From Streptomyces sp. NBC_01268 (GTDB lineage Bacteria > Actinomycetota > Actinomycetes > Streptomycetales > Streptomycetaceae), in assembly GCF_036240795.1 (NCBI RefSeq), contig NZ_CP108454.1, forward strand, positions 992,001-1,056,000: a stretch of DNA of 64,000 nt, given 5' to 3'. The position numbers and the translations under genes were made by a program. Each line of letters starts with the position of its first letter. Positions within the stretch are counted from its first letter, which is position 1. Shown piece by piece: positions 42,499-51,900 of this stretch. The notes under the pieces are model-generated. The model saw only the letters and a list, made by a program, of their open reading frames with translations, was not told where the DNA came from and ran no database searches.

Positions 42499-43788
42499 TC
42501 ACACGGACGTGGCGGTGGTCTCCGGTGCGGTACGGATGCGGTCCTCGGTGCGTCGCGCGGCGGCCTTCCCCGTGGTGTCGGCCCGCAGCGCGAAGGCGGC
42601 GGCGATCGGGGAGACCAGGGCGAGGCCGGCGCACAGCAGCCAGGTGCCGGTCACCCCGAGGTGCAGCGAGACCGGGGTCAGGACGGCGAGCGAGAGCGGG
42701 GCCGCGCCGATCCCCGACAGGGTGAAGGTCGACATCGCGGCCCCCATCCGGCCTTCGGGCACCGCCTGCTGATAGGCCGTGACCAGCGCCGGGCCGTTGA
42801 GGCCCGAGAGCAGGCCGACGGCGGCGGCCGCCCCGGCGAGCAGCCCCGGCGACGGGACGAGGGCCATCGCCCCCATGCCGAGGGCCAGGCCGGTGCCCGT
42901 CACCACCAGCTTGAGGTGGGTCGGGATGCGGTGGGCGAGCGCGGCGCCGAGCGCGGCCGAGGCGAGCGCTCCCGCGCTGAAGGCGGCGAGGACGAACGCG
43001 ACCGTGCCCACGCCCCAGCCCTGGTCGGCGGCGCGCAGCGGCAGCGCGACCTCCGCCGGCCACAGGAAGGCCAGGTCCATCGCGAAGCACGCCACGAACA
43101 TCCAGCGCAGGCGGGGGTGCGCGGCGAGGAGGCGGAAGCCGTCGCCCGAGCGGCGCAGCAGCGACGGGCCGCCCTTCCCGGCGGCCTCGGGCCGCTTCAT
43201 GCCGTGCGTGACGTGCGCGGAGCAGCCGAGCCAGACGGCACAGCCGACGGCGGCGGCCGTCATCGCGACCGGCAGTCCGCCGACCACCACGAGCCAGGCG
43301 CCGAGCGGGGAGCCCGCGATGGGGGCGAGGCGCAGCACCATGGAGAAGAGGGAGTTGGCGCGGCCCAGGTGCTCCTGGGGTGCCAGGTGGGGCAGCAGGA
43401 CGCCGGAGGCCGGGCCGCTGAGGCCGAGCAGGACCCCGTCGACGAGGGCGATGACGACCAGCGGCCACAGGGTGTGGGTGGTGGCGGTGACGACGGTGCC
43501 CGCGACCAGGACGAGGACGCGGACGCCGGTGGCGCGCAGCAGGAGGGCGCGCGGGCCGAGCACGTCGGTCAGGGCGCCGCCGAAGAGGAGCAGCAGGGCG
43601 CGGGGCAGGGTGGCTGCGAGGGTCACCGCGGTGACCGCGCCTCGGCCGCCGAGCTGGACGGCGGTCCAGCTCATGGCGATGAGGAGGGCGAAACTGCCCG
43701 CTTGGACGGCGGCCTGGCCGACGACGAGGCTGCTGATGCGGCGCCAGTCGACGGTGGGGGCGGGTGGATCGGCGAGGGGCGTGGCCAT
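42499..43788 (-). CDS. MFS exporter (Enterobactin-exporter/EntS-like)
   Basis: A 429-residue transporter with 12 hydrophobic segments and MFS features LLLLFGGALTDVLGPRALLLR (motif A-like, ~65-85) and APQEHLGRANSLFSMVLRLAPIAGSPLGAWL, typical of the MFS_3/EntS-type group that often exports NRPS products. Position inside the NRPS operon suggests peptide export and self-protection. The ATG at 43788 is chosen at the start of the conserved part; a GTG at 43854 adds 22 Pro/Arg-rich residues and cannot be excluded. Confidence 0.85.
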   Translation of the reverse strand: MATPLADPPAPTVDWRRISSLVVGQAAVQAGSFALLIAMSWTAVQLGGRGAVTAVTLAATLPRALLLLFGGALTDVLGPRALLLRATGVRVLVLVAGTVVTATTHTLWPLVVIALVDGVLLGLSGPASGVLLPHLAPQEHLGRANSLFSMVLRLAPIAGSPLGAWLVVVGGLPVAMTAAAVGCAVWLGCSAHVTHGMKRPEAAGKGGPSLLRRSGDGFRLLAAHPRLRWMFVACFAMDLAFLWPAEVALPLRAADQGWGVGTVAFVLAAFSAGALASAALGAALAHRIPTHLKLVVTGTGLALGMGAMALVPSPGLLAGAAAAVGLLSGLNGPALVTAYQQAVPEGRMGAAMSTFTLSGIGAAPLSLAVLTPVSLHLGVTGTWLLCAGLALVSPIAAAFALRADTTGKAAARRTEDRIRTAPETTATSV

Positions 43789-43872
43789 CGGGTCGGCTTT
43801 CTGTGGGCGGGGAGGCTGCCGGCTGGTGCGGGGCGGGGCGGGTGGCGGGGCCACGGGGTCGGGTGGGAGCCC

Positions 43873-44190
43873 TCAGGTGCGGGGGCGGAGTCGTATGCGA
43901 GTGGTCGGGGGTGCGCCATGGAGGGTGGCGGCCACCGCGAGCGCCACGGCTCGGTCGGTGGCCCTGCGCAGGACGCGCGGGGCGAGGCCCCGGGGGGTGC
44001 GCAGTTCGACGTGGCCGCCGAGGTAGCCGCGGCCGGCCTCGCTGAGGGCGCGCTGCGCCGTGCGGCGGGCGGTGCCGTCGACGCCGTACGGCAGCGGGGC
44101 GGGGGCGCCGACGGTGACGCCGGGGATCTCCCGCACCGAGAAGCGGGCGTGCACGGTGCGGGAGGCTCCCCGCCGGGGCGGCCTCAACAC
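43873..44190 (-). CDS. Small unknown protein in NRPS operon
   Basis: A 105-codon frame whose GTG start overlaps the stop of the FMN enzyme gene (GTGTTGA). It reads SVREIPGVTVGAPAPLPYGVDGTARRTAQRALSEAG and RTPRGLAPRVLRRATDRAVALAVAATLHG. Coupled translation and sensible codon use support it as a gene. I do not recognise the family. It has no membrane segment and is basic. A role as a small partner of the FMN enzyme is a guess from coupling. Confidence 0.55.
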   Translation of the reverse strand: MLRPPRRGASRTVHARFSVREIPGVTVGAPAPLPYGVDGTARRTAQRALSEAGRGYLGGHVELRTPRGLAPRVLRRATDRAVALAVAATLHGAPPTTRIRLRPRT

Positions 44191-45653
44191 GGGACCGCTC
44201 CCTGGGCCGGGTCCCAGAGGTCGTCCGGGGCCAGGGCCGCGGGCGCGTACTTGCCGAGGGCGCTGATGAGCAGCCGCAGTTCGAGGGCGAGGGCCTCGAC
44301 GAGGCGCTCCAGGCCGTGCTCGGGGTCCTCGTCGACGGCGACGAGCGCGGCGCGGCCGAGGCCGACGGCCGTCGCCCCCAGGGCGAGGGCGCGGACGGCC
44401 CGGCCGCCCTCCCAGACTCCGCCGGTGGCGAGGAGGCAGCCCTCGGGGCGGCCGATCCGGCGCAGGCACTCGGCGAGGGGCAGTCCGACCTGGTCCAGGA
44501 AGACTCCGGGTGCCCAGCCGGTGCCGCCCTCGGCGCCGTCGACGGTGACGGCGTCCGCTCCGGCGGCCCAGGCGGTGCGGGCGGCCCGCTCGATGTCGCG
44601 GCCGGGGTGGAACTTCACCCAGGTACGGGCCTTGGGGAAGTTGTTGCGCATGAAGCGGAGCTGCTGGCGGAGGATCTCCTCGGTGAACGTGCCGGGGGTC
44701 GCGCAACGGAGCCGCTGCGGCGCGTCCTCGCCGAAGACCTCGCGGACCGTGAAGCGGCGGGCGAGCTGCTCGGCCTCGGCGCGGCCGACGACGGTCATGC
44801 CGCCGAGGCCGGGCTTGGCGCCCTGACCGGTCTTCAGCTCGAAGGCCAGTCGGCCGGTCTCCAGGAGCGGGCGGAAGGCGGGGTCGCTGTAGAGGAGGTT
44901 CCACACCTCGGAGTCGGCGTCCTCCGTGGACTGCTGGACGACGATGCCGCCGGCCCCGTCGGGCGCGGCTTCCAGGTAGGCCTCGACCCGGGCGCGCAGG
45001 GCGGAGCGGGTCGCGTCGCCGGCCTTGCGGTAGCCGTGGACGGGGACCATGTTCTCGCCGATGACCATGGGGATGCCGAGGCGGGCGGCCTGGCGGCTCG
45101 CGTGGACGGCGAGGTCCCCGCTGCCGGCCCGGGTGGAACCGAACGCGGAGAGGTAGAGCGGCAGTCGGGCGGTGAAGCCGCCGACGCGGGCGGTGAGGTC
45201 GACGTCGCCGAACTCGGGCTCGCGGGCGAGGTCGATGAGCTTCTCCAGGCGCTCCGGCATGAAGACGGGCGGGACGATCCGCGTACGGTCCAGGGCGTCC
45301 CCGCCGTGGGCGGTGGCGGACGGGCCGAAGAGGTGGGCGCCGTAGCCGGCGGGGTCCGGGAAGACGGCGGCGGATCCGGTCCTGGCCCGCGCCCGCACCT
45401 GCTCCTCGGGAAAGCCGGGGGCGGAGAGCCCGGACGGGACGGAGGAGTCGGAGGGGGCGGTCGGGGCGGAAGCAGCGGACACGCTGGACGGGACCGGGGT
45501 CGGGGTCGGGACCCGGGTCGGGGCCGTGACCGGGGTCGGGGCCGTGACCGGAACGGACGCCGTGCGCGGTACGTACGAAGTGAGCGGGACGGACGACGTC
45601 GGGTCGTCGGTCTTCGGCTCCACGACGGGAGCGGCGGGGATCATGATGGTCAC
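44184..45653 (-). CDS. FMN-dependent glutamate synthase-like (GltB-like) enzyme
   Basis: A 489-residue protein. The first ~85 residues are Pro/Thr/Val/Ser-rich low complexity (VTAPTPVTAPTRVPTPTPVP). The rest is the FMN/2-oxoglutarate TIM barrel of glutamate synthase: ELKTGQGAKPGLGGM, a flavin/ammonia-channel core ADAVTVDGAEGGTGWAPGVFLDQVGLPL and ATGGVWEGGRAVRALALGATAVGLGRAAL. The glutaminase domain and the C-terminal helix domain of full GltB are absent. It may make glutamate from 2-oxoglutarate for the mutase, or act on another oxo- or amino acid. The GTG at 45653 overlaps the upstream stop (GTGA). Confidence 0.82.
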   Translation of the reverse strand: MTIMIPAAPVVEPKTDDPTSSVPLTSYVPRTASVPVTAPTPVTAPTRVPTPTPVPSSVSAASAPTAPSDSSVPSGLSAPGFPEEQVRARARTGSAAVFPDPAGYGAHLFGPSATAHGGDALDRTRIVPPVFMPERLEKLIDLAREPEFGDVDLTARVGGFTARLPLYLSAFGSTRAGSGDLAVHASRQAARLGIPMVIGENMVPVHGYRKAGDATRSALRARVEAYLEAAPDGAGGIVVQQSTEDADSEVWNLLYSDPAFRPLLETGRLAFELKTGQGAKPGLGGMTVVGRAEAEQLARRFTVREVFGEDAPQRLRCATPGTFTEEILRQQLRFMRNNFPKARTWVKFHPGRDIERAARTAWAAGADAVTVDGAEGGTGWAPGVFLDQVGLPLAECLRRIGRPEGCLLATGGVWEGGRAVRALALGATAVGLGRAALVAVDEDPEHGLERLVEALALELRLLISALGKYAPAALAPDDLWDPAQGAVPC

Positions 45654-46657
45654 GGGGTCACCACCCCGGGCAGCTTCGGGTAGGCGCTGACCTGCCAGAG
45701 GGCGTCGAAGCCGGTGAGGAAGCGGACGAGGCGCTGGAGGCCCATGCCGAAGCCGGCGCTGGACGGGATGCCCTCGCGGGCCTCCTTCAGGTACCAGGCG
45801 TACTTGGCGGGGTTCTCGCCGCTCTCCCGCATCCGGGTGACGAGGGTGGCGTAGTCGGCCTCGCGCTCGCTGCCGGAGACCAGCTCGCCGTAGCCGTGCG
45901 GGGCGATCAGGTCGAAGTTGCGGAGCACGCCGGGGCGTTCGGGGTCCTCGCGGTCGTAGAAGCCGCGCGAGCCCTTGGGGTAGTCGTCGACGAAGAAGGG
46001 CCGGTCGCTCTCCAGGGACAGGATGCGCTCGCCGGCCCAGTCGATCTCGCCGTCGGGGTTCTGCGGGTGGCCGAGGGACAGCAGCCGGTTCACGGCCTCC
46101 TCGTGGGTGCGCACGTCGTACTTCCCGGCGCGGATGTCCCCGAAGTCGGCCTCCATGCGGCCGAGTCCGGTGAGGACCTCGGGGATGGTCGTCCAGACGT
46201 GCTCGGTGACGTGGGTGAGGAGCCCGGCGGCGATCTCCTGGGCCTCCTCGCGGCCCGCGTCGGCGATCTCGACGTCGATCTGGTGGAACTCGACCAGGTG
46301 CCGGCCGGTGGTGGCGGTCTCCTCCGGCTCCACGCGCACGTTGGGGGCGATGTAGAAGAGCCGGGGGAAGCCGCGCAGGGACGCCTGCTTATAGAGGATG
46401 GCGCTGGTCATCAGCTTGTACGGGTGCCCGTAGTAGTCGACGTCCAGGGCCTTGGCGCCACGGCCGCCCGGGTCGGTGACGGGCCCGACGAGCGGCGGGA
46501 GCAACTCGGTGAAGCCCTGGCCGCGCAGGTAGTCGCGGGCGCCCTGAAGGGCCTCCTGCTGGACGGTCATCGCGGCCCGCAGCTCGGGCGAGCGCAGGTG
46601 CTCGCCGAGCGGGGGCGGGCCGGCCGGGGCGGCGGAGAAGGGTGCGGACTGGTCCAT
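45650..46657 (-). CDS. Stand-alone class II aaRS-like asparagine synthetase (AS-AR type)
   Basis: A 335-residue class II aminoacyl-tRNA synthetase core of the Asp/Asn group. Motif 2 is FYIAPNVRVEPEETATTGRH with EFHQIDVEI; motif 3 is GFGMGLQRLVRFLTG. The N-terminal OB anticodon-binding domain is absent (the core starts at residue ~25), so tRNA charging is unlikely. Archaeal paralogs of this shape (AS-AR) amidate Asp to Asn with ammonia and ATP. Beside methylaspartate mutase genes, it probably amidates 3-methylaspartate or a related acid. AGGAG precedes ATG 46657. Confidence 0.82.
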   Translation of the reverse strand: MDQSAPFSAAPAGPPPLGEHLRSPELRAAMTVQQEALQGARDYLRGQGFTELLPPLVGPVTDPGGRGAKALDVDYYGHPYKLMTSAILYKQASLRGFPRLFYIAPNVRVEPEETATTGRHLVEFHQIDVEIADAGREEAQEIAAGLLTHVTEHVWTTIPEVLTGLGRMEADFGDIRAGKYDVRTHEEAVNRLLSLGHPQNPDGEIDWAGERILSLESDRPFFVDDYPKGSRGFYDREDPERPGVLRNFDLIAPHGYGELVSGSEREADYATLVTRMRESGENPAKYAWYLKEAREGIPSSAGFGMGLQRLVRFLTGFDALWQVSAYPKLPGVVTP

Positions 46658-46829
46658 GGCGGGGCTCCTGATCTCGTACGGGAGGGCGGGCGGGTCGGAC
46701 GGAGAGGGGGCGGTCGGACGACCGGGGCGGTTCGGGCAGGTCGAGCGGGTCGGGCGAGTCGAGCGGGTCGGGCAGGTCGAGCGGGTCGAGCGGCCAGGCA
46801 GGTCGGGCAGGTTCGGCGGTCGGGCCGGG

Positions 46830-48182
46830 TCAGACGGTCAGCGGTGTCGCTGCCGCCCGGCCGTCGCGGCCGTCGCGGCCGTCCCCGCGCCCGGCGGGGT
46901 CGTCCCGCCGGTCGCCGGGGTCCCGGTCGTACCGGTCCGCCACGTACCGCAAGGCGCCGAGCAGTCCCGCCGAGGTGAACGGGCTCGTGTCCGCGCCGCT
47001 GTCGGGTCGTAGGGGCATGGCCCCGGTGCGGGCCCAGCGGAGGCGGCCCGCGGGGTCGATGAAGCCGAGGGTGCGGCCGGCGTTGTCGGGGTGGAGGCAG
47101 AAGGGCACGTCCAGCAGGCCTCGGGCGAAGGCGGCGGGGAGGGCGCGGGCGAGGTCGGGGTGGAGGCCGAGGACGGTCTCCACGAGGGTCCGGGCCTCCT
47201 GGTAGACCTCGCTGTCCTCGGGGGCCGTGTCCGGGGCGGGGGCGCCCGCGAGCGCGGCCGCGGCGGCCGCGGTCTCCAGGGCGCGGACGTTCTCGTCGAC
47301 GGTGGGGATGCGGTGCGCCTCGGCGGCGGTCTTGACGATGAGGCGTCCGGCTCCGGCGCGGACGGCGAGGCGCGCGGAGGCTTCCAGGAGCCGGAGGGCT
47401 CCGCTCTCGGTGCGGGGGTAGACGCCCATGTACGTGTAGAGGACGACGTGGTGCTCGACGCCGGCGGGGAGGAACTCGGCGGCGAGCCGGTGCAGGGCCC
47501 GCAGCGCCTCCTCGTCCTGGGTGGCGTCGGTCTGCTGGGCGTAGCTGAGGGAGACGCTGCGCAGCCCGTGCTGGGCGAAGAAGAGGCACTCCAGGACGCT
47601 CATGGCGACGAGCAGGCCGGGCGGGCAGAGCTGGCCGAGGAGGCAGCCGCCGAAGCTCTCCAGGTGCGGGGTGACCGTACTGCGTTCGGCGAGGAGTTCG
47701 CAGCCGCGGACCCAGGCGTCGACGGACTCCCGCAGCGGGGTGCGGCCGTAGGGCAGGCAGTACGAGACGGGGCCGCCTTCGGTGGCGTCCAGGCCCGCGT
47801 CGGTGAGGGCGCGGATGATGGCCTCGGGGCGGGCGGATCCGTGCCGGACCTGGACGGGGAAGTCGGGTCCGCGGAGTCCGGCGAGGACGGCGCGGGTGGT
47901 GTCCGGGGAGTGGGCGGCGATGGGGTAGCCGTTGAGGCGGGCTCCGTCGGCGACGGCGGCTCGGGCGGCGGCGAGGGCGCCGACGCGGGTGTAGCTGTCG
48001 ACGGTGAGGGTGCCGGCGGTGTGGGCGGTGGCCGCGCGGGTGCGGGCGAGGCCGGTCCGCATGAGGTCCGGATCGCCGACTCCCATGCGGGGCTGGACGA
48101 CGAGCCGGCCGGCCGCGGAGGCGGCGGCGACGAAGGCCCCGAAACCGGCCCCGGACGCGGTGGTGGTGGCGGGGGCGGTCAC
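46830..48182 (-). CDS. glmE: Glutamate (methylaspartate) mutase epsilon subunit
   Basis: The 450-residue protein is the substrate- and B12-binding barrel subunit of glutamate mutase, which interconverts L-glutamate and (2S,3S)-3-methylaspartate by a radical rearrangement with adenosylcobalamin. Recognisable stretches are VVQPRMGVGDPDLM, LTVDSYTRVG, RLNGYPIAAHSPDTTR, FPVQVRHGSARPEAI, GGPVSYCLPYGR and SLSYAQQTDATQDEEAL. The GTG start overlaps the sigma-subunit stop (GTGA), with GGAGG 7 bases upstream, so the subunits are co-translated. C-terminal ~35 residues are Asp/Arg-rich (DRRDDPAGRGDGRDGRDGR). Confidence 0.92.
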   Translation of the reverse strand: MTAPATTTASGAGFGAFVAAASAAGRLVVQPRMGVGDPDLMRTGLARTRAATAHTAGTLTVDSYTRVGALAAARAAVADGARLNGYPIAAHSPDTTRAVLAGLRGPDFPVQVRHGSARPEAIIRALTDAGLDATEGGPVSYCLPYGRTPLRESVDAWVRGCELLAERSTVTPHLESFGGCLLGQLCPPGLLVAMSVLECLFFAQHGLRSVSLSYAQQTDATQDEEALRALHRLAAEFLPAGVEHHVVLYTYMGVYPRTESGALRLLEASARLAVRAGAGRLIVKTAAEAHRIPTVDENVRALETAAAAAALAGAPAPDTAPEDSEVYQEARTLVETVLGLHPDLARALPAAFARGLLDVPFCLHPDNAGRTLGFIDPAGRLRWARTGAMPLRPDSGADTSPFTSAGLLGALRYVADRYDRDPGDRRDDPAGRGDGRDGRDGRAAATPLTV

Positions 48183-48589
48183 GCCAGGACCTCCGTGCGG
48201 GCGCGGGCGGCGAGGAAGGCGCGCAGGGCGTCGACGTCGTCGCCGAGGACGGCGTCGCAGCCGGCGTCCAGGAGGCGCTGGAGCTCTTCGTCCTGGCGGC
48301 GTCCGACGACGCCCAGCTTGCCGCCGAGCACCACGGGCAGTGCGGCGAGGGCGGGTTCGGCGCGGAGCGCGCGGACGGCGTCCAGGCCGTCGCGGTAGCC
48401 GTGCCCGTTGACGCTGCTGAGCACGACCGCGTCGGGGGTGTGGCGCAGGCAGGCTTCGGCGAGCAGTCCGGCGTCGACGCAGGGGCCGAGGCCGACGACC
48501 TCGTGGCCGTGTTCCTCCAGGAAGAGCCGGAGGTACACGAGATTCCATGTATGGGAATCCGATGCGGTTCCGCTCAGGAGAATCTTCAT
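48179..48589 (-). CDS. glmS: Glutamate (methylaspartate) mutase sigma subunit
   Basis: A 136-residue B12-binding Rossmann protein. The dimethylbenzimidazole-replacing His is His13 in SDSHTWN. The family motif is D-x-H-x-x-G; here the last position is Asn16 instead of Gly. Further features are VVLSSVNGHGYRDGL (SxL-like motif) and VVLGGKLGVVGRR (GG motif). First gene after the mbtH terminator; the start has no clear Shine-Dalgarno and the region is locally AT-enriched. Works with the epsilon subunit encoded next. Confidence 0.9.
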   Translation of the reverse strand: MKILLSGTASDSHTWNLVYLRLFLEEHGHEVVGLGPCVDAGLLAEACLRHTPDAVVLSSVNGHGYRDGLDAVRALRAEPALAALPVVLGGKLGVVGRRQDEELQRLLDAGCDAVLGDDVDALRAFLAARARTEVLA

Positions 48590-48666
48590 GTCTGAAGAGT
48601 AATTTCCCGAAGGGACCGGAAGGGGAAGTCCGAGCGGCAGCAACGACCGGCACTTTCGATTCCCAT
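48551..48666 (-). promoter_or_regulatory. Inverted repeat enclosing the glmS start codon
   Basis: ATGGGAATC (48551-48559) inside the gene and its exact complement GATTCCCAT (48658-48666) in the leader can pair in the mRNA, enclosing the start codon at 48589. A smaller palindrome GATTCC-n7-GGAATC (48541-48559) competes for the same in-gene arm. These could gate translation; B12 sensing is speculation, since no B12-box was found. Confidence 0.35.
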
Positions 48667-48701
48667 AACGACCACGGAAACCGCGCGGAAAGGACATGGA
48701 A

Positions 48702-48742
48702 AAGGCGCCGCGCCCTGCTGTGGATGCAGGGCGCGGCGCCTT
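48702..48742 (-). terminator. Rho-independent terminator after mbtH
   Basis: A perfect 17-bp stem, AAGGCGCCGCGCCCTGC and its complement (48702-48718 / 48726-48742), with a 7-base loop. On the minus strand it is followed by TTTTCC, a T-tract rare in this DNA. It lies 39 bases past the mbtH stop and separates the NRPS transcript from the glmS operon. Confidence 0.9.
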
Positions 48743-48780
48743 CGGGGCGTGCTCGCGAGGACAGGGTCCCGCAGGGAGGG

Positions 48781-48996
48781 TCAGGCGTACTGCGCGACGA
48801 GGCTGCGCGGACGGATGTCGGCCCAGTTCACGGTGATGAACTCCAGGGCCTCGCCCCGCGCTCCGGGGCCCCAGACGCCGGTCCAGCCGGCCGGGACCGC
48901 GGCGAAGGTCGGCCACAGGGAGTGCTGGCCCTCGTCGTTGACGACGACGTGGAAGGTGCCCTCGGCGTTGTCGAACGGGTTGATGGAATCGCTCAT
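48781..48996 (-). CDS. MbtH-like protein
   Basis: The 71-residue protein has the MbtH signature: [24 protein letters not shown], then [11 protein letters not shown] and [11 protein letters not shown]. MbtH proteins bind NRPS adenylation domains and are needed for their folding or activity. Its ATG overlaps the NRPS stop (ATGA). Because the cluster has few adenylation domains, it probably serves those in the NRPS proteins directly upstream. Confidence 0.97.
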   Translation of the reverse strand: MSDSINPFDNAEGTFHVVVNDEGQHSLWPTFAAVPAGWTGVWGPGARGEALEFITVNWADIRPRSLVAQYA

Positions 48997-51900
48997 GACT
49001 GGGTCCTCATTTCCTTCTTCTGGAGAGCGGAGAGCTTCTCCGCGAGAATGTTTCCGATGTGTGCGAGTGGTTCCGGTTCGGCCATCTGGAGATGCCCGTA
49101 TTCGATGGTGTGGTTCTCGATGATTCCTTCGGTGAAGGGAATCCAGGTGGCGGCCAGCGCGCCTTCCGGTTCGGCCGGCCTGCGGGCCGTGAAGAACAGG
49201 AGGTCGGTGTCGGCGACGCCGGGGACGTGCCGCGCCATGAGGCCGGCGTGGGTCTCGGAGGCGCGCAGCACGGCACGGAGTTCGGAGGCGGTGAAGCCGG
49301 CGAGGACGGGGTCCTCGCGGCGGATCCGTTCCATCGCCTCGGCGAGGTCCGCGGGCGGCTCGGCGGCGGCGCGCTCCTCGGGCGCCAGTACGGAGACGCT
49401 GCCGGGTCCGGTCTGGTGGACGTCCATGAGGGCGAGGAGTTCGACCCGCTCCCCCGCCTCCCGGAGCCGTACGGCGACGGCGTGGGCGACGAGGCCGCCG
49501 AAGGACCAGCCGAGCAGCCGGTAGGGGCCCCAGGGCTGGATGCCGCGGATCCGCTCCAGGTAGGCGTCGGCCATCTCCTCGACGCTGCCGGGCCGGTGGC
49601 CGGGGTCGCTGAGGGAGCGGGCCTGGAGGGCGTAGAGCGGCTGGTCGTCGCCGAGGTGCCGGGCGAGGCCGGCGTAGGCCCAGCCGACGCCGGTGCCGGG
49701 GTGGACGCAGAAGAGCGGCCGGCGGGTGCCCCGGGTGCTGAGCGGGAGCAGCACCCCGAGGGCGGAGGCGTCGCCGCCCTCCGTGCCGGAGTCCTCGTGC
49801 GAGCCGAGGAGCCCGGCCGGGGTGGGCGAGCGGAACAGGTCGCGGACGGTGCGCTCGACGCCGAGGACGCCGCGCATCCGGTTGACGAGGCGGACGCCGA
49901 GCAGGGAGTGCCCGCCGAGGGTGAAGAAGTTGTCGTCGATGCCGACTTCGGGGACGTCGAGGATCTCGGCGAACAGCGCGCAGAGGACTTCCTCGCGGGC
50001 GTTGCGCGGGGCGCGGCCGCCGGGGTCGGCGGCGGGCCGGTGCGGGGCGGGCAGGGCGGCCCGGTCGGGCTTGCCGTTGACCGTGAGCGGCAGGGCGTCG
50101 AGGACGACGACCGCCGACGGCACCAGGTGCTCGGGGAGCTGGGCGCGGGCCTCGGCGAGGAGTTCGGCCTCGGTGACGGCGTCGCCCGCGCGGGGGACGG
50201 CGTATCCGACGAGGCTCTTGTCGCCGGGCCGGTCCTCGCGGACGACGGCGAGGGCCTGGCCGACCGCCGGGTGGGCGGCGAGCACCCGCTCGACCTCGCC
50301 GGGTTCGATGCGCACGCCCCGGAGCTTGATCTGCCCGTCGGCCCGTCCGAGGAAGCGGAGTTCGCCGTCCGGGGTCCACAGCACGCGGTCGCCGGTGCGG
50401 TACATGCGGCTGCCGTCGCCCTCGAAGGGGTCGGGGACGAACCGTTCCGCGGTCAGGCCGGCGCGTCCGACGTAGCCTCGCGCCACGTGTCCGCCCGCGA
50501 CGTACAGCTCGCCGGGGACGCCGGGCGGCACGGGGCGGAGGTGCTCGTCGAGCACGTGGCTGCGGGTGTTGTCCATGGGCCGTCCGAGGTGGAGTCCGGC
50601 GCCGGACAGGGCGCGCCCTTCGCCGGGCTTCGTGGTGAACCACTGGTTGTGGGAGGCGAAGGTGGTCTCGGTGGGGCCGTAGGAGTGCACGAGGACGGTG
50701 TCCGGGCAGTGCGTGAGGACCCGCTGGACGGCGGCCGGGGAGGCCACGTCGCCGCCGGTCCACACCTCGCGCAGGAGGCGGAGGGTGTCGAGTCCCTCGT
50801 CGGCCATGACGTGGAAGAGGCCGACGGTGAAGTAGGCGGTGGTGACGCCGTGTCGGCGGACGGCGCGGGCGGTCTCGTCGAGGTCGGTGCCGTCGCCGGT
50901 CAGCAGGACGAGGCTGCCGCCGCCGAGGAGCGGTGCCCAGATCTCGAACACAGAGGCGTCGAAACCGGTCGCGGAGTGGACGAGCATGCGCCGGTCCGGG
51001 CCGAGGGAGAGGTCCCGGTCGGCGGCGAGTTCGACGACGTTGCGGTGGGTGACGCCGACGCCCTTGGGGCGGCCGGTGGAGCCGGAGGTGAACATCACGT
51101 ACATGAGGTCGTCCTCGGAGGCCACGGCCTCCGCGGGGTCCGCGGTCTCCGCCGTTCCTGCCCCGCCCGCCGCGTCGACGCGCAGCACGGGCGTGCCCTC
51201 CGGCGGGGTGTGGGCGCCGTCGGTGGCGACGAGGCGCGCCCCGGCGTCCTCCAGCATCAGCCGGATCCGGGCCTCGGGGAGCCGGGGGTCGAGCGGCAGG
51301 TAGGCGGCGCCGGTCTTGAGGGCGGCGAGGGCGGTCACGATCAGCGGGACGCCCCGGCCGAGCAGGACGCCGACGGTGTCGCCGCGCCGGACTCCGGCGG
51401 CCCGCAGCCGGGCGGCGAGCGCGTCGGCGCGGGCGTCGAGACCGGCGTACGTGAGGGTCTCGTCGTCGGTGAGGAGGGCGGGCGCGTCGGGGGTGCGGGC
51501 GGCGCGGCGGGCGATCAGGCCGTGGACGGTGCCGCGTTCGGGCAGCACGGCGGCGGTGTCGTTGTAGTCGGCGACGAGCCGGAAGCGGTCGGCGTCGGTG
51601 AGCAGGGGCAGTTCCCCGATCCGTACGCCGGGGTCGGCGGCGGCGGCGCGCAGGGTCCGCTCCAGGTGGGCGGCGAGGAGGGCGGCGGTGGAGGCGTCGA
51701 ACAGGTCGGTGGCGTACTCCAGTCCGCCGGCGAGACCGGCGGGCCGACCGTCCGCGTCGCGCCGCTCGTCGAGGGCGAAGGTGAGGTCGAACTTGGTGGT
51801 GACGGTGGTGAGGAGACCGGGCCCGCCCTCGCGGAACAGGCGCGCGGCGGTGTCCGCGCCGGGGACGCCCCGCGTGTAGTCGTGGTGGAGCTGGACGACG

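Noticed and set aside
48590..48780. Cobalamin riboswitch ahead of the mutase genes
   Set aside because: The B12-box and the conserved core could not be found, and about 110 bases are left after the terminator; only simple inverted repeats are seen.
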